64,000 nucleotides of DNA from an uncultured Roseicyclus sp. (GCF_937892565.1 NZ_CALAHQ010000066.1:33771-97770), one strand, 5' to 3'. Positions 1 to 11,660 are shown, counted from the stretch's first letter. Notes: generated by a model from the letters alone, not told the origin. Program-made: numbers and translations.

Positions 1-57
1 GCGACCGATCCCGCGCTGTGCTTGCGCTTGGCGGCGCGGGTGGGGCGGAGGCAATGA
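1..57 (+). CDS. 3' end of an upstream gene (partial, unidentified)
   Basis: Reading frame 1 is open from the window edge and ends at a TGA at 55-57 that overlaps the ATG of ybgC in an ATGA junction, the arrangement seen repeatedly in this genome. Only 18 residues are visible, ending in VGRRQ, too few to identify the protein. In related bacteria ruvB often precedes ybgC-tolQ, but nothing seen here proves that identity. Confidence 0.35.
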   Translation, partial: ATDPALCLRLAARVGRRQ

Positions 58-464
58 CCCATCGCTGGCCCATCCGCGTCTATTATGAAGACACCGATCT
101 GGCGGGGATCGTCTATTATGCCAATTACCTGCGGTTCATCGAACGCGCGCGGTCTGAACTGGTGCGGGCGGCGGGCATCGATCAGGTGGCCCTGAAGGCG
201 GCAGGCTTGGTCTTTGTCGTGCGCCGACTGGAGGCGGATTATCTGAGCCCCGCGCGCTTTGATGATCAACTTGAGGTCCACAGCCGTCTGTTGGAGATGA
301 CAGGGGCCGGTTTTTCCCTGTCGCAAGAAATCTGGCGCGATCAGACGCTGGTGTTTCGCGCGGTGGTTTGGCTTGTGGTCATCAACGCCAAAGGGCGCGT
401 GACGCGGCTTGCGGCGGGGCTTCGCGCAGGGCTGGATGCGTTCACGGCGGATGTCGGCCGCTGA
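54..464 (+). CDS. ybgC: Tol-Pal system-associated acyl-CoA thioesterase YbgC
   Basis: A 136-residue hot-dog-fold thioesterase of the 4-hydroxybenzoyl-CoA thioesterase family, which hydrolyses short-chain or acyl-ACP-type thioesters in the cytoplasm. The signature YYEDTDLAGIVYYANYL (residues 10-26) carries the expected catalytic Asp15. I prefer the ATG at 54, which overlaps the upstream stop and starts directly at the domain, over an upstream GTG at 18. It is the first gene of the tol-pal cluster, 110 bases ahead of tolQ; this order is conserved in proteobacteria, although the thioesterase is not needed for Tol function in Escherichia coli. The identification is firm; its physiological substrate is not known from the sequence. 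Confidence 0.93.
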   Translation: MTHRWPIRVYYEDTDLAGIVYYANYLRFIERARSELVRAAGIDQVALKAAGLVFVVRRLEADYLSPARFDDQLEVHSRLLEMTGAGFSLSQEIWRDQTLVFRAVVWLVVINAKGRVTRLAAGLRAGLDAFTADVGR

Positions 465-573
465 CACAGAAGTGTTCGCATTCCCCCTTTCAAGCTGGTA
501 TATCGTCGCCTTAATGAGGCGCGAAAAGCGCCCGTTCCGATTTGAGGCCCGGGCAAAGGACAGTTTACAGGCT

Positions 574-1266
574 ATGGAAACCGAAACGCTCGCTGCTGCG
601 TCACACGCAGACTTTACCCTTATTGCGCTTTTCTTCCGTGCGTCGATTACGGTGCAACTTGTCATGATCGGGTTGATCGTGGCCTCGGTCTGGGTCTGGG
701 CCGTGACCTTTACCAAGGTCAAGATGTTTCGCGGCGCGCGCGCCAATGCGACCGCCTTTGACGCCGCGTTCTGGTCGGGGGAACCTCTGGATGAGTTGTA
801 CGACCGGATCGCCGATGCGCCAAACAGCGCCCAAGAGCGGGTGTTTGTGGCTGGCATGACCGAATGGCGGCGGTCCTTGCGGGATGATGGCGCGCTCATC
901 CCCGGCGTGCAGCAACGGGTGGACCGATCGATGGATGTGGCCATTGCCCGTGAAAGCGAACGCTGGACCCACGGTTTGGGCTTTTTGGCCACCACCGGGT
1001 CGGCCGCGCCGTTTGTGGGCCTGTTCGGCACGGTCTGGGGGATCATGCGGTCGTTTCAGGAAATCGCCATTTCCGGCAATACCTCGCTGGCAACCGTCGC
1101 CCCCGGCATCGCCGAGGCGCTTCTGGCCACGGGTCTTGGCCTTTTGGCCGCAATTCCGGCGGTGATCATCTACAACATGCTCAGCGCCGATGCCGAGCGT
1201 CTGGTGGGCGGGCTGGAAGGGTTCGCGGACGAGTTTTCCACCCTCTTGTCGCGGCAGCTTGACTGA
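574..1266 (+). CDS. tolQ: Tol-Pal proton channel subunit TolQ
   Basis: A 230-residue inner-membrane protein of the MotA/TolQ/ExbB family. Three membrane segments are visible: about residues 25-45, 136-157 and 174-203, with a cytoplasmic loop between the first two. Small residues and threonines typical of the channel appear in GFLATTGSAAPFVGLFGTVW. With TolR it uses the proton gradient to energise TolA and Pal during outer-membrane constriction at division. An open frame extends upstream to 409, but the start METETLAAASHADFTLIALF at 574 matches the family's N terminus. The stop overlaps the tolR start by one base (TGATG), indicating coupled translation. Confidence 0.95.
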   Translation: METETLAAASHADFTLIALFFRASITVQLVMIGLIVASVWVWAVTFTKVKMFRGARANATAFDAAFWSGEPLDELYDRIADAPNSAQERVFVAGMTEWRRSLRDDGALIPGVQQRVDRSMDVAIARESERWTHGLGFLATTGSAAPFVGLFGTVWGIMRSFQEIAISGNTSLATVAPGIAEALLATGLGLLAAIPAVIIYNMLSADAERLVGGLEGFADEFSTLLSRQLD

Positions 1267-1739
1267 TGGGGGTCTCGGTTTCAACCAACAGCGGATCGCG
1301 CCGCAGGGGCCGCGGACGGCGCGCCAATCTCAAGCCCATGTCCGAGATCAACGTCACGCCCTTTGTCGACGTGATCTTGTGCCTGTTGATCATCTTCATG
1401 GTGGCCGCCCCCTTGATGACGGTGGGCGTGCCCATCGATCTGCCCGACACCGCCGCCGAGGCGCTGCCGTCCGAGGACGAAGAACCCCTGACCGTGACCT
1501 TGGCGCCCGACGGGCAAGTGATGATCCAGACCACGCCCGTTCCGATGGCCGATCTGATCACCCGCCTGCAAGCGGTCGCGACCGAGCGCACATCAACGCG
1601 TATTTTCCTGCGCGCCGATGGCGCCATTCCCTATGACGATGTGATGCGCATCATGGGTGCGCTGAATGCGGGCGGCTTTCGCGAGATCGGTCTTGTGACC
1701 GATTCGGGTGGCCCGCGTCTCAACGGCGCCGGAGAGTGA
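1266..1739 (+). CDS. tolR: Tol-Pal system protein TolR
   Basis: A 157-residue ExbD/TolR family protein: a basic cytoplasmic N terminus, one membrane helix (about 33-53, FVDVILCLLIIFMVAAPLM) and a periplasmic domain. Asp35 in the helix is the conserved proton-binding acidic residue that works with the TolQ channel. INVTPFVDVIL is the standard ExbD/TolR motif. It lies between tolQ (one-base overlap) and tolA (12 bases) in one operon. Confidence 0.95.
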   Translation: MGVSVSTNSGSRRRGRGRRANLKPMSEINVTPFVDVILCLLIIFMVAAPLMTVGVPIDLPDTAAEALPSEDEEPLTVTLAPDGQVMIQTTPVPMADLITRLQAVATERTSTRIFLRADGAIPYDDVMRIMGALNAGGFREIGLVTDSGGPRLNGAGE

Positions 1740-1751
1740 GGGGGCGAGCGG

Positions 1752-2867
1752 ATGCGTCGATCCCTGTACGTCTCATCCGCCATTCACGCCGCGATCCTGC
1801 TATGGGTCGCGCTGGGCGATGGCTTGTTCAAGGACAGCCCGGATCCTGTTTTTGAGGTGACAGGCGTCACATTGGTGTCGACCGCCGAGTTCGACGCCAT
1901 GTTCGATCAAGCCCAAACCTCGGCCCCGGAGGCAGAGATCACGCCCGCGCCGCGCCCGGCGGAACCCGAACCGCCCGCTGCGCCCGAACCTCTGCCCGAG
2001 CCCGCACCCTTGCCTGAGCCGCCCGCGCAAACCGCCGAAGCGGCACCCGAGCCCGCGCCGCAGCCTGAACCCACCCCGCCGGGTGAGGTGACCGATACGC
2101 TGGCGCCCCCCGCGCCGCCATCGGGTGCGCCCGATCTTCCCCAGACGGGTCGGCCCACGCCGCGCCCGGCCGACCGCATCGCGCCCGTCCCCACACCCGC
2201 CCCGGAACAAGATGTGGCCATAGCCCCCGAGGCAACGCCCGAGGTGGCCACGCCCGCCCCGGCGGAAACACCCGCCCCGGCCGAAGAACAGGCCGCCCCC
2301 GAAGAGGCCGCGACGCGCATCGTGACCGAAGCCGAAACGCCATCAGGCGGCCCGCTTGGCCCCTTGGCCTCGATCCGCCCGCCGACACGCCCCGACCCCC
2401 CGCGCCCGGTGGAAACCGCCGCCCCCGCGCCCGATCCGGCCCCCCAGCCAGAGCCGCCGCAAAGCGATCCTTTGGCCGATGCCATCGCCTTGGCGGTCGC
2501 CTCTGCCGTCAGCACACCGGCCCCATCCAATGCGCCGTCTGGCCCGCCCTTGACCGCCGGTGCGCGCGAAGGCTTCCGGGTGGCGGTATCAACCTGTTGG
2601 AACGTCGGTTCGCTCAGCAGCGAGGCACAGCGCACCACCGTGATCGTGGGCTTTGACATGACGCGCGAGGCGCGCCCGGTCGAAGGGTCGTTGCGCCTGA
2701 TTTCCTTTGAGGGCGGATCGCAGATGGCGGCCCAGCAAGCCTTCGAGACCGCGCGCCGCGCGATTTTGCGCTGTGGTGCCACGGGTTATGGCCTGCCTGT
2801 CGAAAGCTATGACCACTGGCAGCAGGTCGAACTTGTCTTCAACCCCGCGGGGATGCGTCTGAGATGA
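1752..2867 (+). CDS. tolA: Cell-envelope integrity protein TolA (proline-rich)
   Basis: A 371-residue protein with one N-terminal membrane helix (about residues 5-22), a very long Pro/Ala/Glu-rich segment (about 55-265) that probably spans the periplasm, and a compact C-terminal domain (about 275-371) with two cysteines in STCWNVG and AILRCGATG. Position between tolR and tolB and the architecture identify TolA, which links TolQR in the inner membrane to TolB-Pal at the outer membrane. The low-complexity Pro-Glu-Pro repeats differ from the Ala/Lys-rich helix of enterobacterial TolA, so the linker is probably an extended polyproline-like rod rather than a helix. Confidence 0.88.
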   Translation: MRRSLYVSSAIHAAILLWVALGDGLFKDSPDPVFEVTGVTLVSTAEFDAMFDQAQTSAPEAEITPAPRPAEPEPPAAPEPLPEPAPLPEPPAQTAEAAPEPAPQPEPTPPGEVTDTLAPPAPPSGAPDLPQTGRPTPRPADRIAPVPTPAPEQDVAIAPEATPEVATPAPAETPAPAEEQAAPEEAATRIVTEAETPSGGPLGPLASIRPPTRPDPPRPVETAAPAPDPAPQPEPPQSDPLADAIALAVASAVSTPAPSNAPSGPPLTAGAREGFRVAVSTCWNVGSLSSEAQRTTVIVGFDMTREARPVEGSLRLISFEGGSQMAAQQAFETARRAILRCGATGYGLPVESYDHWQQVELVFNPAGMRLR

Positions 2868-2931
2868 AATCCGCGCCCGCCCCTGTTACAATGCCCCGTC
2901 AGACCCGCCCCCAGTGGCCAGAGGTACATCC

Positions 2932-4269
2932 ATGTTGACCCGTCGCTCCCTGATCTGTTCCGCCTCGGCGCTGGCTGCGGCCACGACCCTGCCCGGGCTG
3001 GTGCGCGCCCAAAACCGGCCGCTTCGTCTGGAAATCACCGAAGGTGTGATCGAACCCTTGCCCTTTGCGATCCCCGGTTTCATCGCGCGCAACGGCGCCG
3101 CCGCCGATGCCGCCGCCGACATCACCCGTGTGATCGCTGCCGATCTGCGCGGGACCGGGTTGTTCCGCCAAATTCCCGACAGCGCGCATATCTCGACCGT
3201 GACCAGTTTCGATGCCCCGATCCTTTATCCCGACTGGCAGGCGATCAATGCCCAGGCCCTGATCGTGGGCGAGGTGGAACAGCAAGGCGGGCGCCTGATC
3301 GTGCGCTTTCGCCTGTTCGACGTGTTCAGCCAGCAGCCTTTGGGTGATGGGCTGCAATTCGTGGGCGAGCGTGACGGCTGGCGGCGCATGGCGCATAATG
3401 TGGCCGATCAGGTCTATGAGCGGATCACCGGCGAGACGGGCTATTTCGACACCCGCGTCGTCTTTGTGCATGAGGAAGGCCCCAAGAACGCGCGCCTCAA
3501 GCGGTTGGCGCTGATGGATTACGATGGGGCCAATGTGCAGTTCCTGACCGACAGCCGCGCCATCGTCATGGCGCCGCGCTTCAGCCCCACGGGCGACCGC
3601 ATCATCTATACCAGCTTCTTATCCGGCCAGCCGCGTGTCTATGTCATGGATGTCGCCAGCGTCAGAAGCCGCCCCCTCGAGGCAATCTCGGCGGGCAACA
3701 TGACCTTTTCGCCGCGCTTCACCGCCGATGGCGGCACTGTGGTGTTTTCCATGGAACAAGGCGGCAACACCGACATCTTCCGCGTGGATGTCAATGGCGG
3801 CGGCCGCACCCAGCTGACCAATGCGCCCTCGATCGAAACGGCGCCGTCCTTTTCACCCGATGGCAGCCAGATGGTGTTCGAAAGCGACCGCACCGGCGGC
3901 CAGCAGATCTATGTCATGCCCGCCGGTGGCGGCGAGGTGCGCCGCATCAGCCAGGGCAGCGGGCGCTACGGCACGCCGGTCTGGTCGCCGCGCGGCGATT
4001 ACATCGCCTTTACCAAGCAAGAAAGCGGCCGCTTCCATATCGGCGTGATGCGCACCAATGGCTCGGAGGAACGTCTGTTGACGGCCTCTTTCCTCGATGA
4101 GGGCCCGACATGGGCACCCAATGGGCGCGTGCTGATGTTCACCCGTGAAACCGCCGGCGCCAATGGCGCGCCTGCCGTCTATTCGGTCGATATCTCGGGG
4201 CGCAACCTGCAGCGTGTGGCCACCCCCGGCATGGCATCCGACCCGTCATGGTCGCCGCGCTTGCCATAA
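2932..4269 (+). CDS. tolB: Tol-Pal beta-propeller protein TolB
   Basis: A 445-residue periplasmic protein. The N terminus [20 protein letters not shown] has a twin-arginine followed by a hydrophobic stretch and an Ala-x-Ala type end near residue 27, so export through Tat is possible. Residues about 30-160 form the TolB N-terminal domain and about 170-445 a six-bladed propeller with repeated SP(D/R)G motifs ([35 protein letters not shown]). TolB binds Pal and TolA. The ATG at 2932 has an AGAGGT ribosome site and starts the signal peptide; an upstream in-frame ATG at 2914 would only add a tail in front of the signal. It lies 64 bases after tolA. Confidence 0.95.
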   Translation: MLTRRSLICSASALAAATTLPGLVRAQNRPLRLEITEGVIEPLPFAIPGFIARNGAAADAAADITRVIAADLRGTGLFRQIPDSAHISTVTSFDAPILYPDWQAINAQALIVGEVEQQGGRLIVRFRLFDVFSQQPLGDGLQFVGERDGWRRMAHNVADQVYERITGETGYFDTRVVFVHEEGPKNARLKRLALMDYDGANVQFLTDSRAIVMAPRFSPTGDRIIYTSFLSGQPRVYVMDVASVRSRPLEAISAGNMTFSPRFTADGGTVVFSMEQGGNTDIFRVDVNGGGRTQLTNAPSIETAPSFSPDGSQMVFESDRTGGQQIYVMPAGGGEVRRISQGSGRYGTPVWSPRGDYIAFTKQESGRFHIGVMRTNGSEERLLTASFLDEGPTWAPNGRVLMFTRETAGANGAPAVYSVDISGRNLQRVATPGMASDPSWSPRLP

Positions 4270-4339
4270 AATCCACCCTCGCATGGACGCGCGCCGTGCG
4301 GCCATGCTATGCTGATCAAAACAACAAGGACCGAGCATC

Positions 4340-4858
4340 ATGACCATGTCCCTTCGCGCTTCTGCACTGATCCTTTCGGCCACGCTTGCGCTGTCCGCCT
4401 GTTCGCAGGGTGGGCTTTTCGGGCGCGATGACGCCGTCGATTTGAACGGCGCGCAAGCGTCTGGCGCCTTTGGATCGGTCTCTGACCCGCGCTCCATCGC
4501 GTATTTCAACCAGATTGTGGGCGACCGGATCTTGTTTGCGGTGGACCAATCCACGCTTGATGCGACCTCGATGGCCACCCTCGACGGTCAGGCGCAGTGG
4601 CTGATGACCAACCCCGAATTCATAGCCCTGATCGAAGGCCATGCCGATGAACAGGGCACCCGGGAATACAACCTTGCGCTGGGCGCGCGCCGGGCTGCGG
4701 CCGTGCGCGATTACCTTGTGTCGCGCGGTGTGGCCGCCAACCGGCTCAACACCATCAGCTACGGCAAGGAACGCCCGATCGAGATCTGTTCGGATGAAAG
4801 CTGCTATCGCCAGAATCGTCGCGGTGTGACGGTGCTGACGGTCGGCGCCGGGGTCTGA
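4340..4858 (+). CDS. pal: Peptidoglycan-associated lipoprotein Pal
   Basis: A 172-residue outer-membrane lipoprotein. The lipobox LSAC puts the lipidated cysteine at residue 21. An OmpA-type peptidoglycan-binding domain occupies about residues 60-168, with the hallmark EGHADEQGTREYNLALGARR, whose Asp and Arg contact diaminopimelate. Pal anchors the outer membrane to the wall and is the terminal component driven by TolQRAB. It sits 70 bases after tolB and 4 bases before cpoB. Start may be the ATG at 4340 or 4346. Confidence 0.96.
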   Translation: MTMSLRASALILSATLALSACSQGGLFGRDDAVDLNGAQASGAFGSVSDPRSIAYFNQIVGDRILFAVDQSTLDATSMATLDGQAQWLMTNPEFIALIEGHADEQGTREYNLALGARRAAAVRDYLVSRGVAANRLNTISYGKERPIEICSDESCYRQNRRGVTVLTVGAGV

Positions 4859-4862
4859 TCCC

Positions 4863-5684
4863 ATGCGCCGCGCCCTGATCCTTGCGCTTGCGCTGGGCCT
4901 TTGGCCGCTTGTGGCTGTGGGGCAGGACAGGGCGCAGTCTCTGGCCGATATCCGGCAGGAACTGGCCATCCTTTTCGTTGAGATGCAACGCCTTCGGGCT
5001 GAGCTGAACACGACGGGCGGCGCGATGGGCACCGGTGGCGACGGCACGGTGCTTGCCCGTGTCGATGCCATCGAGGGGGAGTTGCGCCGCCTGACCTCGG
5101 CGACCGAGACGATGCAGATCCGTGTCGACCGTGTGGTAAGCGATGGCACCAACCGCATCGGCGATCTGGAGTTTCGGCTGTGCGAACTGACGCCGGATTG
5201 CCGCATCGCCGATTTGCCGCCCCAGCCGCCGCTGGGCGGTGAGGCGGCGCAGCCGGATGCCGGCACCGCCCCCCCATCGGACGGCGGTGGTGCCAATCTT
5301 GCCGTGGCCGAGCAGAATGATTTCGACCGCGCGCGTGCGGCCTTTGAGGCGGCAGATTACGCGCAAGCCGCTCAGTTGCTGGATGCCTTTACCCAGACTT
5401 ATCCCGGCGGACCCTTGTCAGCCGAAGCACATTTCCTGCGCGGTCAGGCCGAAGGCCAGCAAAGCGCGTGGAACCGGGCGGCCCGGGCCTATCTTGACAG
5501 TTTCACGGCCGATGCGTCGGGGCCACGCGCGGCTGCGGCCTTGCTCAATCTGGGCACGTCACTGGCCGAGCTTGGCCAAAGCGACGAGGCCTGTTTGACC
5601 CTGTCCGAGGTGTTGTCGCGCTATCCCGCCGATCCTGTCACCGCCGATGCGCAGGCCGCGCGCGGGCGTCTGGGCTGCAGGTGA
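4863..5684 (+). CDS. cpoB: Cell division coordinator CpoB (YbgF)
   Basis: A 273-residue periplasmic protein: signal peptide (1-21, ending VAVGQ), an N-terminal coiled-coil trimerisation region (about 25-95), a Pro/Gly-rich linker (about 118-145) and a C-terminal TPR domain (about 150-272, with EAADYAQAAQLLDAF and YPGGPLSAEAHFLRG). CpoB coordinates peptidoglycan synthesis with Tol-driven outer-membrane constriction. It is the last tol gene; its TGA overlaps the GTG of tilS (GTGA), so tilS translation is probably coupled to it. Confidence 0.92.
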   Translation: MRRALILALALGLWPLVAVGQDRAQSLADIRQELAILFVEMQRLRAELNTTGGAMGTGGDGTVLARVDAIEGELRRLTSATETMQIRVDRVVSDGTNRIGDLEFRLCELTPDCRIADLPPQPPLGGEAAQPDAGTAPPSDGGGANLAVAEQNDFDRARAAFEAADYAQAAQLLDAFTQTYPGGPLSAEAHFLRGQAEGQQSAWNRAARAYLDSFTADASGPRAAAALLNLGTSLAELGQSDEACLTLSEVLSRYPADPVTADAQAARGRLGCR

Positions 5685-6958
5685 ACCAAGACACGCTTGA
5701 AAGCCGTTTTGCCGTGCAGATGGGCGCCTGTCTGGGCCCCGATTTCCCGCGCGCGATCGGCCTTGCGGTGTCGGGCGGCGGCGACAGCATGGCGATGCTG
5801 GCGCTTGCGCATGGCTGGGCGCGGGTCATGGGAATCGGGCTGAGGGTTGTGACCGTGGATCACGGCCTGCGCTCCGAAGCGGGGGCCGAGGCCGCGATGG
5901 TGGCGGCCGAATGTGCCACGCTTGGACATGCCCACGACATTATGCGCTGGCATTGGGATGGGCAGGGCAATCTGCAAGATGCCGCGCGGCAGGCACGGCG
6001 CGATCTGATCGGCGCATGGCGGCGCGATCTGGCGCATGTGCTCTTTGCCCATACCCAAGACGATCAGGCCGAAACCGTGCTGTTGCAGCTGTTGCGGGGG
6101 TCGGGGGTCGATGGGCTGGCGGGCATGGCCGCCGCACGGCGCGTGCCGGATGCGCGGGGCGGCTGGTGGCTGTTGCGCCCGCTCTTGGGCGAGGCGCGGG
6201 CGGATCTGCGCCACTATGCGACCACCTTGCGTGTGCCGTTTGTCGATGACCCCTCCAACAGCGATCCAAGATTTGACCGGGTGCGCGCGCGCCACGCGAT
6301 GGCGGCCCTTGGCCTGGCGCCCGAGGGGCTGGCCCGGACCGCCGCCCGCATGGCGCGTGCTGCCCGAGCCTGTCGTGCAAGGGCCGCCGACATTGCCCGG
6401 CGGATCGCCACCGAGGAACAGGTGAATGGCGCGCCGACCGGCGATCTGCTGATCGACCGCGATGGTCTGGCTGCCGTCGAGCGCGACAGCCAGATGCGGC
6501 TTTTGGCGGGCGGGCTGCAATGGGTGGCCAGCGCCCCCTACAGACCCCGCGCGCAGGCCCTTGAGGCGTTGCTTGATCGGGTGCTGGCGGGGGGTGGCGG
6601 CACCTTGCATGGCGTGGATGTGACGCCAGGCGCTGCGGCGATCCGCCTCTCCCGCGAGGGGGCGGCCTTGACCGATGCGCGAAAGCCCGCCTGTGCCGGT
6701 CTTGTCTGGGATGGGCGCTGGCATCTGGGCGCGCTGGCCGAACCGGGCCTGATCTTGCGCCCGCTTGGGCCTGACGGATGGGCACAGCGCCCTGAAAAAA
6801 CACAAGTTTCAGCCCCGGCGCGTGCCGCTTATGCTTGGCCTGCGTTGTTTCGCGGCGACCGGCTTGTGACCTGTGGGCCACTTGGTCTTGGGGGGGCCGA
6901 TGTGATCGGGTTTCGTCCAGGGGGCGGCCATTTCGCCCAGTTCCTTGAATCACATTGA
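5681..6958 (+). CDS. tilS: tRNA(Ile)-lysidine synthase TilS
   Basis: A 425-residue ATP-dependent enzyme that converts C34 of tRNA-Ile(CAU) to lysidine so that it reads AUA. The N-type PP-loop SGGGDS is at residues 31-36, followed by the family motifs VDHGLRSEA and FAHTQDDQAETVLLQLLRGSG. The start is a GTG at 5681 overlapping the cpoB stop; the next ATG (5720) would leave the domain intact but cut the N-terminal helix. Cotranscription with tol-pal is common in this order and ftsH follows 77 bases later. Confidence 0.93.
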   Translation: MNQDTLESRFAVQMGACLGPDFPRAIGLAVSGGGDSMAMLALAHGWARVMGIGLRVVTVDHGLRSEAGAEAAMVAAECATLGHAHDIMRWHWDGQGNLQDAARQARRDLIGAWRRDLAHVLFAHTQDDQAETVLLQLLRGSGVDGLAGMAAARRVPDARGGWWLLRPLLGEARADLRHYATTLRVPFVDDPSNSDPRFDRVRARHAMAALGLAPEGLARTAARMARAARACRARAADIARRIATEEQVNGAPTGDLLIDRDGLAAVERDSQMRLLAGGLQWVASAPYRPRAQALEALLDRVLAGGGGTLHGVDVTPGAAAIRLSREGAALTDARKPACAGLVWDGRWHLGALAEPGLILRPLGPDGWAQRPEKTQVSAPARAAYAWPALFRGDRLVTCGPLGLGGADVIGFRPGGGHFAQFLESH

Positions 6959-6982
6959 AGTCGGGCGCGGCATCTCTATCTT
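6955..6982 (+). promoter_or_regulatory. Candidate promoter for ftsH
   Basis: TTGAAG at 6955-6960 and TATCTT at 6977-6982 are separated by 16 bases, 53 bases ahead of the ftsH start. The -35 element overlaps the tilS stop codon. The TTGAA core resembles both housekeeping and heat-shock promoters of alphaproteobacteria; the sequence does not decide which. Confidence 0.35.
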
Positions 6983-7035
6983 TCCACCATAACGCGGGTG
7001 TTGAGTTTCACGCCCGGATGTAAGGAGATATCCCC

Positions 7036-8955
<1,920 letters not shown>

Positions 8956-8980
8956 TCGATCTGTGCCCCGAAATTACTGA

Positions 8981-9010
8981 AAAGGCCCCCGCCTGTTGGG
9001 GGCCTTTTTC
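8981..9010 (+). terminator. Rho-independent terminator after ftsH
   Basis: A perfect 10-base stem (AAAGGCCCCC at 8981-8990, GGGGGCCTTT at 8998-9007) with a 7-base loop runs into a T tract, 25 bases past the ftsH stop. Confidence 0.9.
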
Positions 9011-9083
9011 CTTTGCGCCAAACTGCAGCTTGCGGGTTGCGCCCATGCCTTGCCTTTGGTGAGATGGGCCAACCGATGACAGG

Positions 9084-9701
9084 ATGCCGCCCATGCCCGC
9101 CTTGATCCCTACCAACCATACCGCCACCGTCACATGGCTGGGTGTGAACCCCGACCGCGATGCCGCGCTGGAAACCCAAGCCTTGAGCGAAATGGTGCTG
9201 ACCTTCGCGGGGCATGTGCGGGAAAGCCGGGCGGGGCTGACGCGCCCCTCCGACAGCCGGGTGCTGGCGCAATACAAGCGCGGCACGCCGATCCGCAACA
9301 CCCGCCAACTGTCGATCCTGTCGGCCGAGGATCTGGATGCCATCGCCGCCGAGATGGGGATCGCGGCGCTGGATCCGGCACTTTTGGGCGCCTCGATGGT
9401 GATCCGGGGCATCCCCGATTTTTCCCATGTGCCGCCGTCGTCGCGGCTGCAAGACGAGGCCAGCGGCACCACGCTGACCATCGACATGGAAAACCGCCCC
9501 TGCACGCTGCCTGCCAAACCGATCGAGGCGCGCCATCCCGGCAAGGGCGCGCGCTTCAAACGCGCGGCGCAGGGACGGCGCGGTGTGACCGCATGGGTCG
9601 AACGCGAGGGGGTGATCGCCCTGGGGTCGACGCTGCGCCTGCATATCCCCGACCAGCCGGTCTGGCCGCATCTGCACCAGGCGCGAAAAGACGTCGGTTG
9701 A
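9084..9701 (+). CDS. MOSC domain-containing protein
   Basis: A 205-residue protein with an apparent MOSC (molybdenum cofactor sulfurase C-terminal) domain over most of its length. The conserved cysteine lies in ENRPCTLPAKPIEA, followed by GARFKRAAQGRRGVTAWVEREG, which is typical of small stand-alone MOSC proteins. Such proteins are thought to handle sulfur or molybdenum cofactor; no specific substrate can be named. An ATG at 9093 is an equally good start. It stands alone between the ftsH terminator and fhs, so the context gives no functional hint. Confidence 0.8.
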   Translation: MPPMPALIPTNHTATVTWLGVNPDRDAALETQALSEMVLTFAGHVRESRAGLTRPSDSRVLAQYKRGTPIRNTRQLSILSAEDLDAIAAEMGIAALDPALLGASMVIRGIPDFSHVPPSSRLQDEASGTTLTIDMENRPCTLPAKPIEARHPGKGARFKRAAQGRRGVTAWVEREGVIALGSTLRLHIPDQPVWPHLHQARKDVG

Positions 9702-9842
9702 TCACAGCCGTTTCGGATCGGAAACCTCGCGTGGCGATTGAGCCCGCGAATGTGTCGCAATCGGTCCTCACGATGCGGATCGCACCCGCTATAGCCAAAA
9801 GCGACAGATCACGCCCGCATGTGGGAAGGGAGCCCGCCTGAC

Positions 9843-11519
9843 ATGGCCTTCAAGACAGATATCGAAATCGCCCGCGAGGCGAAGAAGCACCCGATCCAAG
9901 CCATCGGCGAGCGGCTTGGCATTCCGACCGAGGCGCTTGTGCCCTATGGGCATGACAAGGCCAAGATCGGGCAGGATTTCATCACCGGGCTGGCGGGGCG
10001 GCCCGATGGCAAGCTGATCCTTGTGACCGCGATCAACCCCACGCCCGCGGGTGAGGGCAAGACCACGACGACCGTGGGTCTGGGCGATGGGCTGAACCGC
10101 ATCGGCAGGCGGGCCGCGATCTGCATCCGTGAGGCCAGCCTTGGCCCGAATTTCGGCATGAAGGGCGGGGCCGCGGGGGGTGGCTATGCGCAAGTCGTGC
10201 CGATGGAAGAGATGAACCTTCATTTCACCGGCGATTTCCATGCGATCACCAGCGCGCACAATCTGTTGTCGGCGATGATCGACAACCACATCTATTGGGG
10301 CAATGCGCTGGGCATCGATGAGCGCCGCGTCGTGTGGCGCCGCGTGATGGACATGAACGACCGCGCGCTGCGCGATATCGTCGTGTCGCTGGGGGGCGTG
10401 TCGAACGGATTTCCGCGCCAGACGGGCTTTGACATCACCGTTGCCTCCGAGGTGATGGCGATCTTGTGCCTGAGCGAGAACCTGGCCGATCTGGAGCGGC
10501 GTCTGGGCGACATGATCGTGGCTTACCGCCGCGACAAATCCCCGGTCTATTGCCGCGACATCAAGGCCGACGGGGCGATGACCGTGCTGCTCAGGGATGC
10601 GATGCAGCCCAATCTGGTGCAGACGCTGGAAAACAACCCCGCCTTTGTGCATGGCGGGCCCTTTGCCAATATCGCGCATGGCTGCAACAGCGTGATCGCC
10701 ACCAAGACCGCGCTGAAGCTGGCGGATTTCGTCGTGACCGAGGCCGGGTTTGGTGCCGATCTGGGCGCCGAGAAGTTCATGAACATCAAATGCCGCAAGG
10801 CAGGCCTTGCGCCCGACGCGGTGGTGATCGTGGCGACCGTGCGCGCGATGAAGATGAATGGCGGGGTGGCAAAATCCGATCTGGGGGCCGAGAATGTCGC
10901 GGCCGTTCAGGCGGGCTGTGCCAATCTGGGCCGCCATATCGAGAACGTCAAAAGCTTTGGCGTGCCGGTTGTCGTCGGCATCAACCATTTCGCGGGCGAC
11001 ACCGAGGCCGAGATCGCGGCGGTAAAAGCCTATGTCGCGGCGCAGGGTTCCGAGGCGATCTTGTGCAAGCACTGGGCCGAGGGCAGCGCGGGGATCGAGG
11101 ATCTGGCGCGGCGGGTGGCGGAGCTGGCCGAAGGCGGCAGCGCCGATTTCCGCACGCTCTATCCCGATGAGATGGGGCTGATGGCCAAGATCGAGACCAT
11201 CGCGACCAGGATCTATCGCGCAGGGTCCGTGACCGCCGACGCAGGCGTGCGTGCACAGCTCAAGGCCTGGGAAGAGGCGGGCTATGGGCATCTGCCGGTC
11301 TGCATGGCCAAGACGCAGTATTCCTTTTCGACCGATCCCAACCTGCGTGGTGCGCCCGAGGGCCATGTGATCCCCGTGCGTGAGGTGCGGCTGTCGGCGG
11401 GGGCGGGGTTTGTCGTTGCGATCTGTGGCGAGATCATGACCATGCCCGGCCTGCCCAAGGTTCCGGCGTCGGAAACCATCCGGCTCAATGATGCAGGCCT
11501 GATCGAGGGGCTGTTCTAG
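9843..11519 (+). CDS. fhs: Formate-tetrahydrofolate ligase
   Basis: A 558-residue enzyme making 10-formyl-THF from formate, ATP and THF. The P-loop region [20 protein letters not shown] is at about residues 65-84 and the length matches the family (about 557). The open frame begins at 9819, but the ATG at 9843 starts at the conserved [13 protein letters not shown] and is preceded by GGGAAGGGAG. folD follows in the same direction 141 bases downstream; together they interconvert formate and methylene-THF, feeding MetF and serine/purine synthesis. Confidence 0.97.
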   Translation: MAFKTDIEIAREAKKHPIQAIGERLGIPTEALVPYGHDKAKIGQDFITGLAGRPDGKLILVTAINPTPAGEGKTTTTVGLGDGLNRIGRRAAICIREASLGPNFGMKGGAAGGGYAQVVPMEEMNLHFTGDFHAITSAHNLLSAMIDNHIYWGNALGIDERRVVWRRVMDMNDRALRDIVVSLGGVSNGFPRQTGFDITVASEVMAILCLSENLADLERRLGDMIVAYRRDKSPVYCRDIKADGAMTVLLRDAMQPNLVQTLENNPAFVHGGPFANIAHGCNSVIATKTALKLADFVVTEAGFGADLGAEKFMNIKCRKAGLAPDAVVIVATVRAMKMNGGVAKSDLGAENVAAVQAGCANLGRHIENVKSFGVPVVVGINHFAGDTEAEIAAVKAYVAAQGSEAILCKHWAEGSAGIEDLARRVAELAEGGSADFRTLYPDEMGLMAKIETIATRIYRAGSVTADAGVRAQLKAWEEAGYGHLPVCMAKTQYSFSTDPNLRGAPEGHVIPVREVRLSAGAGFVVAICGEIMTMPGLPKVPASETIRLNDAGLIEGLF

Positions 11520-11530
11520 GCAAGGGGGGC

Positions 11531-11563
11531 GCGGCGGCGGGGGCATCGAACCCCCGCCGCCGC
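11531..11563. repeat. Perfect GC-only hairpin between fhs and folD
   Basis: A 13-base perfect stem (GCGGCGGCGGGGG / CCCCCGCCGCCGC) with a 7-base loop CATCGAA, starting 11 bases past the fhs stop. No T run follows, so it is not a standard intrinsic terminator; it may stabilise the fhs mRNA 3' end or attenuate read-through into folD. Confidence 0.8.
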
Positions 11564-11660
11564 GCGTGCCGCCCCGGGCGGCCCGGGCGCCCAGACCGAT
11601 GGGCTGTGCGGGTCGGCGGGTGTCGGCATGCGTATTTCGGGAAAGATGAAGGATCAGGGC

